Below are positions 1-5,418 of a stretch of DNA of 5,418 bases, piece by piece. Position 1 is the first letter of the stretch. Every line of letters starts with the position of its first letter. The stretch is taken from NCBI GenBank assembly GCA_001767575.1, contig MELI01000063.1:5944-11361 (forward strand), in the 5' to 3' direction. The notes under the pieces are model-generated. The model searched no databases, had not been told where the DNA came from, and saw nothing but the letters and a program-made list of their open reading frames with translations. The position numbers and the translations under genes were made by a program. This stretch comes from Candidatus Aquicultor primus (GTDB taxonomy: Bacteria; Actinomycetota; Aquicultoria; Aquicultorales; Aquicultoraceae).

Positions 1-388
1 CGTCGCCGGCGATTCTGAATACTTCCTTTAATTCGGCAACGAACGTCCCATCATAGTCGCTCCCGCCGACGACCACGAGCCGCGCCTGCGACATACGGGC
101 CTGCTCGGCGACAGACTTCAGCCGACTCTTACTTTCGCCTTTTTCCACGACCGCGATTGCCAGGTCGGCGCCGCGTAATCTTGCTCCCCTGTCAGCTTCC
201 CGCTTATCTTCGCTCGCCCCGAAAACCGCCTTTTTGGCAGCACCTACCTGCAATAACGCTGTTATCTCTACCTCTACTTGAGGATTACCAATTATCGCTA
301 TCGAGATCGGTTTTTCCGCTTCTTTGCGAACGGCGTCGAGCGCCTTGTTCCAACCCTTGATTTTCTTGATCTTACCGTAGATAGACAT
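1..388 (-). CDS. Partial ORF of unknown function; degenerate P-loop GTPase-like N-terminus, possibly DUF697 type (3' end beyond window)
   Basis: An open frame runs from the ATG at 388-386 to the left edge without a stop, giving 129 complete codons. A Lys-rich amphipathic N-terminus (about residues 5-26) is followed by a hydrophobic strand and glycine loop, ISIAIIGNP (28-36). This resembles the first strand and P-loop start of TRAFAC-type GTPases, but the GKS/T is absent: residues 37-43 read QVEVEIT. A second strand, GADLAIAVV (73-81), and a third, LVVVGGSD (104-111), sit where the switch II region and the NKxD base-recognition strand would fall, again without the canonical residues. No signal peptide or membrane segment is seen in the visible part. 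The layout recalls DUF697/YcjF-like proteins, in which such a domain precedes C-terminal helices, but that region lies outside the window, so this is inference. The gene follows rodA on the same strand after 114 bases and may be co-transcribed. The start is the only in-frame ATG after a TGA at 424-422 and has a G5 tract four bases upstream. Its codon use resembles that of its neighbours. It is very likely a real gene; its function is not established. Confidence 0.7.
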   Translation of the reverse strand, partial: MSIYGKIKKIKGWNKALDAVRKEAEKPISIAIIGNPQVEVEITALLQVGAAKKAVFGASEDKREADRGARLRGADLAIAVVEKGESKSRLKSVAEQARMSQARLVVVGGSDYDGTFVAELKEVFRIAGD

Positions 389-392
389 GCCG

Positions 393-397
393 CCCCC
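393..397 (-). promoter_or_regulatory. Ribosome binding site of the left-edge ORF
   Basis: A GGGGG tract lies four bases before the ATG at 388-386. It supports that start over an in-frame ATT at 409-407, which has a GAGGAA six-mer (414-419) in front of it. Initiation at ATT is rare, so the ATG is preferred. The match to the Shine-Dalgarno core is only fair. Confidence 0.4.
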
Positions 398-421
398 ACT
401 TGCGCAAATGAGATTCCTCGG

Positions 422-440
422 TCAGGACCATGGACCCTGA
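422..440 (-). other. Small hairpin in the gap after rodA
   Basis: In the minus-strand transcript, the 19 bases from 440 down to 422 can fold into an eight-pair stem (TCAGGGTC with GGTCCTGA, two G-U pairs) closed by a three-base loop. The stem pairs better in the sense RNA than in the opposite strand, where two positions mismatch. No U tract follows, so it is not a standard intrinsic terminator. It might be a processing or stability element between rodA and the next gene, or chance. Confidence 0.3.
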
Positions 441-502
441 ATCTATTCTACCTGGTCTATCGGCATAATGAAACTCCCACTAAACGAGACGGGTCCGGTC
501 GT

Positions 503-1627
503 CTACTGGGAGTAGCGTCTGGCATAGACGTTGAGCAGCACGCCGACTGCCGCCAGATGACTGATGAGGGAGCTGTTGCCGTAGCTCATAAAAGGAAGTG
601 GTATTCCGGTAATGGGCATAAGACCGATAGTCATGCCGATATTGACGATTACCTGAAACAGCCAAAGCGATACTACCCCCGTGACAAGGAGCGTACCAAA
701 GTAGTTCTTCGAATAGGCGGCGGTACGAAGTCCCCTCATGATGAGTGCGAAAAAGAGAATAAGCAGAAAAGCGGTCCCTAGAAAACCGAGTTCTTCACCG
801 ACGACAGAGAAGATGAAATCGGTGTGGCGCTCGGGCAAGAACTGTAACTTCGCCTGGGTTCCCGACAACAGACCCTTGCCGCTGAACTGACCCGAACCAA
901 TGGCTATCTTTGACTGCAAGAGATTATAGCCCGCCCCTTGGGGGTCGTTGCTGGGGTTTACGAAGACCGTCAAGCGGTTTATCTGGTACTCCTTCAAAAA
1001 GTTGAACTTGATAGCCACGAGCATCAACAAAGACCCCGCGATGGCGATATAGCCGAAATACCGGGCCGGAAACCCGGCCACGAGCATCATACCGATAAGA
1101 ATGGCGATATAGCAGAGCGCGGTTCCCAAATCGGGCTGGATCAGTACCAGGACGAGCGGCAAACTTATATGCGCCAGCGCCAACAAGACGTCCCCGACGC
1201 CCACGAGCTGATTCCTTCTTGTCGCAAAAAAACTGGCCAGCGTGATTATGAGTAAGACTTTAGATATCTCCGATGGTTGGAGCTGGAGGCCGCCTATCTC
1301 GATCCAACTCTGCGCACCCTTGTGCTCGGCACCCAAAAACAGAACGAGGATGAGCATAAGAATGTTGAGCATATATAGAAGGATGTACGAATTCCTCCAC
1401 CTGTTGTAGTTAGCGAGAGCGGCCAGCAAAAGAGCCGCGATGCCAATGATGAGCGCCACTAACTGCTTCTTGATGAAGAAATACGCGTCTTCGTTGGTCG
1501 CGGCGTTCGATTGGGTAGCACTATATACCATGACAATACTATAGGCGACAAGAAGGACCACGGTCACAACGACCGTCAAATCGACCTTCTTGTTAATGCT
1601 CAAGATATCTATGTCTCTTAATCTCAT
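503..1627 (-). CDS. rodA: RodA, SEDS-family peptidoglycan glycosyltransferase
   Basis: RodA is the multi-pass inner-membrane polymerase that builds glycan strands from lipid II during lateral wall growth, in complex with the class B PBP encoded just upstream. With the ATG at 1627-1625 it is 374 residues, normal for the family, with about ten hydrophobic segments. Family motifs in order: GAQSW (104-108) and QPSE (117-120), QPDLGTA (164-170), GYNLLQSKIAIGSG (233-246), LPERHTDF (264-271) with the conserved catalytic-loop Asp at 270, EELGFLG (278-284) and GIPLPFMSYGNSSL (341-354). The RodA/PBP2 context and the GYNLLQSKIAIGSG-GKGL pattern favour RodA over the paralogue FtsW. An in-frame GTG at 1642-1640 would add five residues, but it overlaps a GGGAG placed eight bases before the ATG and has no good site of its own, so the ATG is chosen. 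The gene lies 64 bases downstream of the PBP2 stop and ends with TAG at 505-503. No key residue is missing. Confidence 0.96.
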   Translation of the reverse strand: MRLRDIDILSINKKVDLTVVVTVVLLVAYSIVMVYSATQSNAATNEDAYFFIKKQLVALIIGIAALLLAALANYNRWRNSYILLYMLNILMLILVLFLGAEHKGAQSWIEIGGLQLQPSEISKVLLIITLASFFATRRNQLVGVGDVLLALAHISLPLVLVLIQPDLGTALCYIAILIGMMLVAGFPARYFGYIAIAGSLLMLVAIKFNFLKEYQINRLTVFVNPSNDPQGAGYNLLQSKIAIGSGQFSGKGLLSGTQAKLQFLPERHTDFIFSVVGEELGFLGTAFLLILFFALIMRGLRTAAYSKNYFGTLLVTGVVSLWLFQVIVNIGMTIGLMPITGIPLPFMSYGNSSLISHLAAVGVLLNVYARRYSQ

Positions 1628-1635
1628 TGACGCAT

Positions 1636-1640
1636 CTCCC
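1636..1640 (-). promoter_or_regulatory. Ribosome binding site deciding the rodA start
   Basis: GGGAG with an eight-base spacer to the ATG at 1627-1625. It overlaps the alternative upstream GTG codon (1642-1640), so the GTG is unlikely to be the main start. Confidence 0.6.
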
Positions 1641-1691
1641 ACGAGCCTGCTTACAGATCTTGCTTCATTCTATTTCCGACCGACAAAGCTC

Positions 1692-3593
1692 TTACCTTGA
1701 AGGGTCGTAAACATAGCCGGCTCCCTGGTCGTTGAGACCAAAGGCGGCGGCTAATATCTGGCGCGCCGCCGGTGCGGCAGTCGAACCGCCGTGCCCACCC
1801 TGCTCGATTAGAACCACAACTACGAACTTGGGCTCATCGACCGGCGCGTAACAGACAAACCATGCGAAATCGTCTTTTCCGCGGACTTCAGCCGTGCCGG
1901 TCTTACCGGCTACTTTTATGGGAAAACCGTTGAATGAGCCGGTGCCGGTGCCCTGCTCGATCACCATCTGGAGCGAAGCCTGCGTATACGAGATTATATC
2001 TTTAGATACAGGCAGTCTCTTCTTGTCTTCCGGCTTAGGCTTGAATTCACGTTTTACATTCCCGTCCCACGATATCATCGCTTTTCCGATATGAGGCCGA
2101 TAGACCATTCCGCCATTTGCTATCGCTCCATAAAAAGCGGCAAGCTGCAAAGGTGTCGCAAGCAGGTCACCTTGGCCGATAGCTATATTGACCGTATCGC
2201 CCGGGTACCAGCGTTGGTACTCGGGATTGCTTTTATTGAATTCGCGCTTCCATTCTTTGTCCGGAACTCGTCCCCGCGCTTCGGTCGCAAGGTCCACCCC
2301 GGTTCGTGTCCCAAAGCCAAGCTCCCTTGCCCAATACTGAAGGCGCTCTTGCCCGTCTTTATGAAAATTATGTCCCATGACATAAAAGACGGTGTCGCAC
2401 GACTCGGCCATGCCCCGCAACACTCCGATACCACCGTGCCCGGCGTGGTTCCAGCAGGCTTTGGCCCACTTCTTCCCCAGGCCATACCATTTGCCGGTAC
2501 AGTTGAAGGTATCGTTGACCGTGATTAAGCCATCCTCGAGAGCTCCTATCATCGTCACAGGTTTAAACGTCGAACCGGGAGGATATGCCATCAGGGCACG
2601 GTTGTTCAGCGGGTAGTTGTTTTTCTTCGCCATCAACTCGTTCCAGTTTTTCTTGGATATGCCGCCTATAAAAAGCTCGGGATTGTATGTCGGGTTGCTC
2701 GCAATCGCCAATATCTCGCCGTTTCTGGGGTCCAAGACGATGGCCGCACCCGCGTCCGCGGTGAAACGCCCGCCCGACCCGCTGCGCGCACGGTTTATCG
2801 CATCCTTGAGGGCTTGCTCGGCGGCCTTTTGTATCTTGAGGTCTACTGAGAGCATAAGATTGTGGCCGGGTACGGGGTCCTCATCCCTGATTACGCTGAG
2901 CGGGCGCCCCGATGCGTTTACCTCTAGCTGCTGGCTCCCTTTTTGCCCGCGCAAGAGTCCCTCGTACACGCTTTCGACCCCGGTTTTACCTATAATGTCG
3001 CCGAGCAAATAGTCGCCGGTCTGCTTGAACTTCGCCATCTCTTCGTCCGATATCTCGCCCAAGTAGCCAAAGAGATGCGCGCCGAGTTCGCCGTGGGGAT
3101 AGCCCCGAGTCGACTCGGTCACGATATCGACTCCCGGTAGTGCCATCTTATGCTCTTCTATGTTTGCCAGAGTCTTGTCGTCGAGGTCGCGCTTGACGAT
3201 TCGCGGCTTCAACGGGTCGGATTTCTTCTCCGCGAGCCGCTCCTTAATCTCATCCACACTCATGCGCAAAACGTCACTCATCGTCTCGAGAAGCTCAGGG
3301 TTATTCTCGACCACCGCTGGAGATATCGAGACTCCGATGCTGGGCCGGTTGTCGACGAGCACCTGTCCGTTCCGGTCATAGATGATACCGCGCGGCGCCT
3401 CGACCGGGATGGAGCGAATATAGTTGCCTTGCGCCATCTCCATGTACTTCTCTCCGGCCATAACCTGCATAAACCAGAGCCGGCTTATGAGCATGAGAAA
3501 CAGGCCGATAGCAATGAAGGTCAGCACGACAAGGCGCGGACGCACATCGTCGGATTTCGCGTTTTTATTTAAAGTCGTGTCGGTCAGTTTCAT
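1692..3593 (-). CDS. mrdA: Penicillin-binding protein 2, elongasome D,D-transpeptidase (class B PBP)
   Basis: This is the monofunctional transpeptidase that crosslinks strands made by RodA. It is anchored in the inner membrane with its catalytic domain outside. At 633 residues it is the usual length. A short cytoplasmic tail is followed by one membrane helix (about 20-45). The dimerisation/pedestal domain begins with EAPRGIIYDRNG (65-76) and contains GKTGVESVYEGLLRG (202-216). The transpeptidase domain covers about 280-615, with the catalytic SxxK as S341-TF-K344 in PPGSTFK, the second motif as S398-C-D400 (the SxD form usual in PBP2), and KTGT at 564-567. C365, C380, H386 and C399 match the spacing of the metal site described in Acinetobacter baumannii PBP2, here with Cys in place of two Asp. 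The start is the ATG at 3593-3591. The site in front of it is weak (AGAAGA, seven bases away, inside a 9-base tandem repeat). The gene lies 36 bases after mreD and 64 before rodA. The symbol mrdA follows E. coli; pbpA or pbp2 are used elsewhere. Confidence 0.96.
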   Translation of the reverse strand: MKLTDTTLNKNAKSDDVRPRLVVLTFIAIGLFLMLISRLWFMQVMAGEKYMEMAQGNYIRSIPVEAPRGIIYDRNGQVLVDNRPSIGVSISPAVVENNPELLETMSDVLRMSVDEIKERLAEKKSDPLKPRIVKRDLDDKTLANIEEHKMALPGVDIVTESTRGYPHGELGAHLFGYLGEISDEEMAKFKQTGDYLLGDIIGKTGVESVYEGLLRGQKGSQQLEVNASGRPLSVIRDEDPVPGHNLMLSVDLKIQKAAEQALKDAINRARSGSGGRFTADAGAAIVLDPRNGEILAIASNPTYNPELFIGGISKKNWNELMAKKNNYPLNNRALMAYPPGSTFKPVTMIGALEDGLITVNDTFNCTGKWYGLGKKWAKACWNHAGHGGIGVLRGMAESCDTVFYVMGHNFHKDGQERLQYWARELGFGTRTGVDLATEARGRVPDKEWKREFNKSNPEYQRWYPGDTVNIAIGQGDLLATPLQLAAFYGAIANGGMVYRPHIGKAMISWDGNVKREFKPKPEDKKRLPVSKDIISYTQASLQMVIEQGTGTGSFNGFPIKVAGKTGTAEVRGKDDFAWFVCYAPVDEPKFVVVVLIEQGGHGGSTAAPAARQILAAAFGLNDQGAGYVYDPSR

Positions 3594-3596
3594 ATC

Positions 3597-3614
3597 TAAG
3601 TCTTCTAAGTCTTC
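3597..3614 (-). repeat. Tandem 9-base duplication ahead of the PBP2 start
   Basis: GAAGACTTA occurs twice in direct succession on the minus strand in the 36-base gap between the mreD stop and the PBP2 ATG. The copy nearer the gene places AGAAGA seven bases before the ATG, the only Shine-Dalgarno-like sequence there. The duplication thus helps set the spacing and strength of PBP2 translation initiation. Confidence 0.75.
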
Positions 3615-3629
3615 GATATCGGTCTTGAA

Positions 3630-4151
3630 TTAATTATATTTTTCCGCGATTCTGATGGCCGGCGTATCCTGCTTTGCTACCATAAAGCGGCGAAGCGTAG
3701 CGTAGACGAAGGGTGTCAGCAGCGCGTTATAAATCGCCGTCGGTAGAATGATATTTATGATAAGGAGCTTGAGCGGAACCGTCTCGCCGAGCAGGAAGAG
3801 AAAAACAACATAGACGAGTTCGCTTATTCCGGTTGCCACGAAGATGGCCGCCATCGGCAAGATGATGTTCTCCACGAAAATAGCCCTTTGTACCAGGCCT
3901 GCAAAGAACCCTACCAGAGACTTACTGAGCAAACCTAAGCCAACATACACACCGGACAAAAGGTCGCACAGAAGCCCTCCCGTAAAACCGGCCAGCGCAC
4001 CGGCGGAGGGCCCGTGCATAATACCATAGAGGGCGGCTACTATAAGGATCACGTTAGGCTTGGCTCCCATGATCGAGATATGGGGCACTACGGCTGCCTG
4101 AAATATGAAAGCTGTTACGACTACGAGAAGTGACTGCAACACCGGTAACAC
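3630..4151 (-). CDS. mreD: MreD, rod-shape-determining membrane protein
   Basis: MreD is a small integral membrane protein that binds MreC and helps couple cytoplasmic MreB to the periplasmic or extracellular wall synthesis enzymes. The product is 173 residues, standard for the family, and almost wholly hydrophobic, with five to six likely membrane segments (about 5-23, 32-46, 50-72, 74-90, 95-121 and 127-152). The family signature is seen as KPNVILIVAALYGIMHG (31-47), followed by GALAGFTGGLLCDLLSG (51-67). The C-terminal tail (about 154-173) is polar and basic, and probably cytoplasmic. The start is GTG at 4151-4149, sharing one base with the mreC TAG stop. A strong GGGGAG lies six bases upstream inside the end of mreC, so translation is probably coupled to mreC. 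The stop is TAA at 3632-3630. Identification rests on sequence pattern and position between mreC and PBP2. Confidence 0.93.
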   Translation of the reverse strand: MLPVLQSLLVVVTAFIFQAAVVPHISIMGAKPNVILIVAALYGIMHGPSAGALAGFTGGLLCDLLSGVYVGLGLLSKSLVGFFAGLVQRAIFVENIILPMAAIFVATGISELVYVVFLFLLGETVPLKLLIINIILPTAIYNALLTPFVYATLRRFMVAKQDTPAIRIAEKYN

Positions 4152-5002
4152 TATCTGCTCCCCTGGCTAAAATCGAAACCGCCTTTATACTCTACCACCA
4201 GCACCTCTTCAAGGTCGGCAAAGTTCACCGGAACGGCTATCTCCACGATTTTGTGGAGACTGTAGACAGATTGGCTTACCTTTAATACCTTACCCACGTC
4301 GAGGCCTTTAGGAAAAACGCCGCCGAGCCCCGAGGTGACGACCTTGTCGCCCTGCTTGATGGAAGAATCCCTTGAGATGTATTGGAGAACGAGCCGCTGG
4401 TTTTTCAACTGTCCTTTGACTATGCCTACTTCGCTGGTCCGCCGGACCTGAACCGAGACACCGCTCTGAACATCGTTGAGGAGCGTGACCTTGGCCGCGC
4501 CCCCCGACACTTCGGTCACCTGGCCTACGAGAGTGCCGCCTACGACCACCGGCATACCGCGGTCGATACCGTCGTCGAGACCGCAATCGATAACGACCGA
4601 GGAACGCCAATTGCTAGACGGCTTCCCGATAACATGGGCGGGCACACTCGCATATTCGGCCTTGTCTTTGAATTTTACGATTTTTTTGAGACGCGTGTTC
4701 TCGCTCTTGAGCGACTGTAGTTCGCCTACGGTCTGGCGAAGTTCGCCTATCTCCGTTTTCAACCGACGGTTTTCGCGCTTGATATCGCCGAAGTGAGCGA
4801 GATAATTCCAGCCGTCCCGGACGGGCTGGAGCGAGCTGCTCACAGCCATCTGCGCCGGGGCGGTCGCCGCCATGACCAAGCGCTGAAGACGGTGGATGGG
4901 GCCGTTTTCGCCCTCCCTGAAGTGTACGGTTAAGATGGCCATGCTGAAGAATATGAGGCCTAGTATGATGAGATAATTACGTTTGCTGAAAAACTCAGGC
5001 AT
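4151..5002 (-). CDS. mreC: MreC, rod-shape-determining protein
   Basis: MreC is a bitopic scaffold protein of the elongasome. Its extracytoplasmic part oligomerises and activates PBP2. The 283-residue product begins with a short basic N-terminus (SKRNY), one membrane helix (about 9-27), then a coiled coil rich in E, R, K and L (about 73-112, e.g. KRENRRLKTEIGELRQ at 75-90). The beta-barrel core follows, with characteristic stretches VIGKPSSNWRSSVVIDCG (124-141), DGIDRGMPVVVGGTLVGQV (144-162), GIVKG (193-197) and GDKVVTSGLGGVFPKGLDVG (218-237). The length is typical and the fold looks complete. The start ATG at 5002-5000 has a G5 tract five bases upstream. The gene follows mreB after a 108-base gap that may hold its own promoter. 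Its TAG stop overlaps the mreD GTG by one base. Confidence 0.96.
   Translation of the reverse strand: MPEFFSKRNYLIILGLIFFSMAILTVHFREGENGPIHRLQRLVMAATAPAQMAVSSSLQPVRDGWNYLAHFGDIKRENRRLKTEIGELRQTVGELQSLKSENTRLKKIVKFKDKAEYASVPAHVIGKPSSNWRSSVVIDCGLDDGIDRGMPVVVGGTLVGQVTEVSGGAAKVTLLNDVQSGVSVQVRRTSEVGIVKGQLKNQRLVLQYISRDSSIKQGDKVVTSGLGGVFPKGLDVGKVLKVSQSVYSLHKIVEIAVPVNFADLEEVLVVEYKGGFDFSQGSR
4158..4163 (-). promoter_or_regulatory. Ribosome binding site of mreD within the mreC 3' end
   Basis: GGGGAG lies six bases before the GTG at 4151-4149, embedded in the last codons of mreC. It supports the GTG start and coupled mreC-mreD translation through the TAGTG overlap. Confidence 0.65.
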
Positions 5003-5011
5003 GAAGCCCCC

Positions 5012-5041
5012 AAAAAAAATAGCTATCAGCCATCAGCCTGC
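5012..5041 (-). repeat. Imperfect heptad repeat and T8 tract in the mreC leader
   Basis: On the minus strand three consecutive seven-base units, GCAGGCT, GATGGCT and GATAGCT (5041-5021), are followed by AT and eight T residues (5019-5012), then G5 and the mreC ATG. The units share a GGCT/AGCT core. Similar GCTGAT-type heptad runs occur in intergenic DNA of many bacteria (recalled, not searched). Stems that can be drawn here are only three to four pairs, so it is not a convincing terminator despite the T tract. Confidence 0.5.
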
Positions 5042-5067
5042 AACTATTCGTGTAAATCAAAATCACA

Positions 5068-5095
5068 ATTAAAACATATCACTCGATACTGACAA
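5068..5095 (-). promoter_or_regulatory. Candidate housekeeping sigma promoter for mreCD and downstream genes
   Basis: On the minus strand TTGTCA (5095-5090, five of six matches to TTGACA) is followed by a 16-base spacer and TTTAAT (5073-5068, five of six to TATAAT). A TG dinucleotide in the extended -10 position precedes the hexamer. It lies in the AT-rich gap just after the mreB stop and would give a leader of about 60 bases. This suggests that mreCD-pbp2-rodA can be transcribed apart from mreB, but AT-rich gaps produce such matches by chance. Confidence 0.45.
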
Positions 5096-5110
5096 CTAAT
5101 CGCTCTTTAA

Positions 5111-5418
5111 CTACCTCGAAGACGTGCCTATCAGCACTTTCCTTAATGTCTGTATTTCGCTTATCGCCTGGCCGCTGCCGATAGCGACGCAACTGAGCGG
5201 GTCATCGGCTATATGTACCGGCATCCCCGTCTCCTGCCGTATCCGCTCATCCATTCCCTTCAACAGGGAACCGCCGCCGGTAAGGACGATGCCGCGATCC
5301 ATAATATCACTCGAGAGCTCCGGTGGGGTTGTCTCGAGAGTCGCCTTTATCGCCATGATAATCGCCGACAGAGGCTCCTCTATCGCTGAGCGTATCTCTT
5401 CGGATGAAACGATAATAT
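5111..5418 (-). CDS. mreB: MreB C-terminal part, actin-like cell-shape filament protein (5' end beyond window)
   Basis: MreB is the bacterial actin homologue whose membrane-attached ATP-dependent filaments guide the elongasome. The frame is open from the right edge to the TAG at 5113-5111, giving 102 complete codons, about the last third of a protein usually near 340 residues. Family-typical sequence is clear: a region SSEEIRSAIEEPL followed by the LETTPPELSSDIMDRG helix and turn, then the glycine-rich nucleotide-contacting loop GIVLTGGGSLLKGMDERI, and MPVHIADDPLSCVAIGSGQAI near the end. An internal ATG at 5356-5354 is not the start, because conserved sequence continues upstream of it to the window edge. 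The gene is the first of the mreBCD-pbp2-rodA cluster visible here; whether it leads the operon cannot be told. An MreB paralogue such as Mbl would look similar, but adjacency to mreC favours mreB. Confidence 0.95.
   Translation of the reverse strand, partial: IIVSSEEIRSAIEEPLSAIIMAIKATLETTPPELSSDIMDRGIVLTGGGSLLKGMDERIRQETGMPVHIADDPLSCVAIGSGQAISEIQTLRKVLIGTSSR

Noticed and set aside
445..450. TAGAAT as a -10 element for a promoter of the left-edge ORF
   Set aside because: The hexamer matches five of six positions, but no acceptable -35 hexamer is found 16-18 bases upstream.
278..781. 167-codon plus-strand open frame
   Set aside because: It spans the end of rodA, the gap and the start of the left-edge ORF on the opposite strand. 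Its product is highly polar with no recognisable motif, and it conflicts with well-supported genes.
938..1255. 105-codon plus-strand open frame
   Set aside because: It is antisense to rodA, polar and low in complexity (many D, E, Q, R), as expected of the complement of a membrane protein gene.
2183..2485. 100-codon minus-strand open frame inside PBP2
   Set aside because: An out-of-frame shadow of the transpeptidase domain; the true frame is uninterrupted through this region.
2534..2545. Shared 12-mer CTCGAGAGCTCC also present in mreB near 5310
   Set aside because: Both copies are inside conserved coding sequence encoding different peptides in PBP2 and MreB. This is best explained by chance and shared codon use.
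2091..3572. Several plus-strand open frames of 65-145 codons
   Set aside because: All lie antisense to the PBP2 gene, whose catalytic motifs are intact. They have no family resemblance and arise from the codon bias of the real frame.
4308..4610. 100-codon minus-strand open frame inside mreC
   Set aside because: It is a shifted frame of mreC with an Arg-rich product. The mreC frame is complete and has clear MreC motifs, so this is not a frameshifted fragment.
5012..5034. T8 tract after GCTGAT repeats as an intrinsic terminator after mreB
   Set aside because: Only three to four base-pair stems can be drawn before the T tract, too weak for a standard terminator. The tract also lies within the mreC leader.

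Overview
This window is a conserved rod-shape (elongasome) operon read entirely on the minus strand. In transcription order, from high to low coordinates, it holds the 3' end of mreB, then mreC, mreD, a class B penicillin-binding protein of the PBP2/MrdA type, rodA, and the 5' part of an unnamed gene that runs off the left edge. Every substantial plus-strand frame is a shadow of these genes.

Layout: mreB C-terminus 5111-5418 (cut by the right edge); a 108-base AT-rich gap 5003-5110 with a good candidate promoter, a heptad repeat and a T8 tract; mreC 4151-5002; mreD 3630-4151, whose GTG start shares one base with the mreC stop; a 36-base gap with a 9-base tandem duplication; PBP2 1692-3593; a 64-base gap; rodA 503-1627 (start moved from an upstream GTG to the ATG with the better ribosome binding site); a 114-base gap with a small hairpin; and a partial ORF 1-388 whose N-terminus looks like a P-loop GTPase fold that has lost its nucleotide-binding residues, possibly of the DUF697 type.

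How the genes work together (established for these families): MreB filaments on the inner membrane face orient the machine. MreC and MreD link it across the membrane and activate PBP2. RodA polymerises lipid II into glycan strands and PBP2 crosslinks them, giving lateral wall growth and rod shape. All catalytic motifs expected of PBP2 and RodA are present, so the pathway looks intact.

Organism: a rod-shaped bacterium of roughly mid GC content, with frequent ATA isoleucine codons and some GTG starts. The compact mreBCD-pbp2-rodA order with an extra gene after rodA would fit Bacillota, deep-branching Actinomycetota or related lineages, but the sequence alone does not fix the phylum. No RNA genes, mobile elements, CRISPR arrays or convincing intrinsic terminators were seen. 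I see no wholly new system. The points most worth a second look are the Cys-rich form of the PBP2 metal site and the GTPase-like gene at the left edge.
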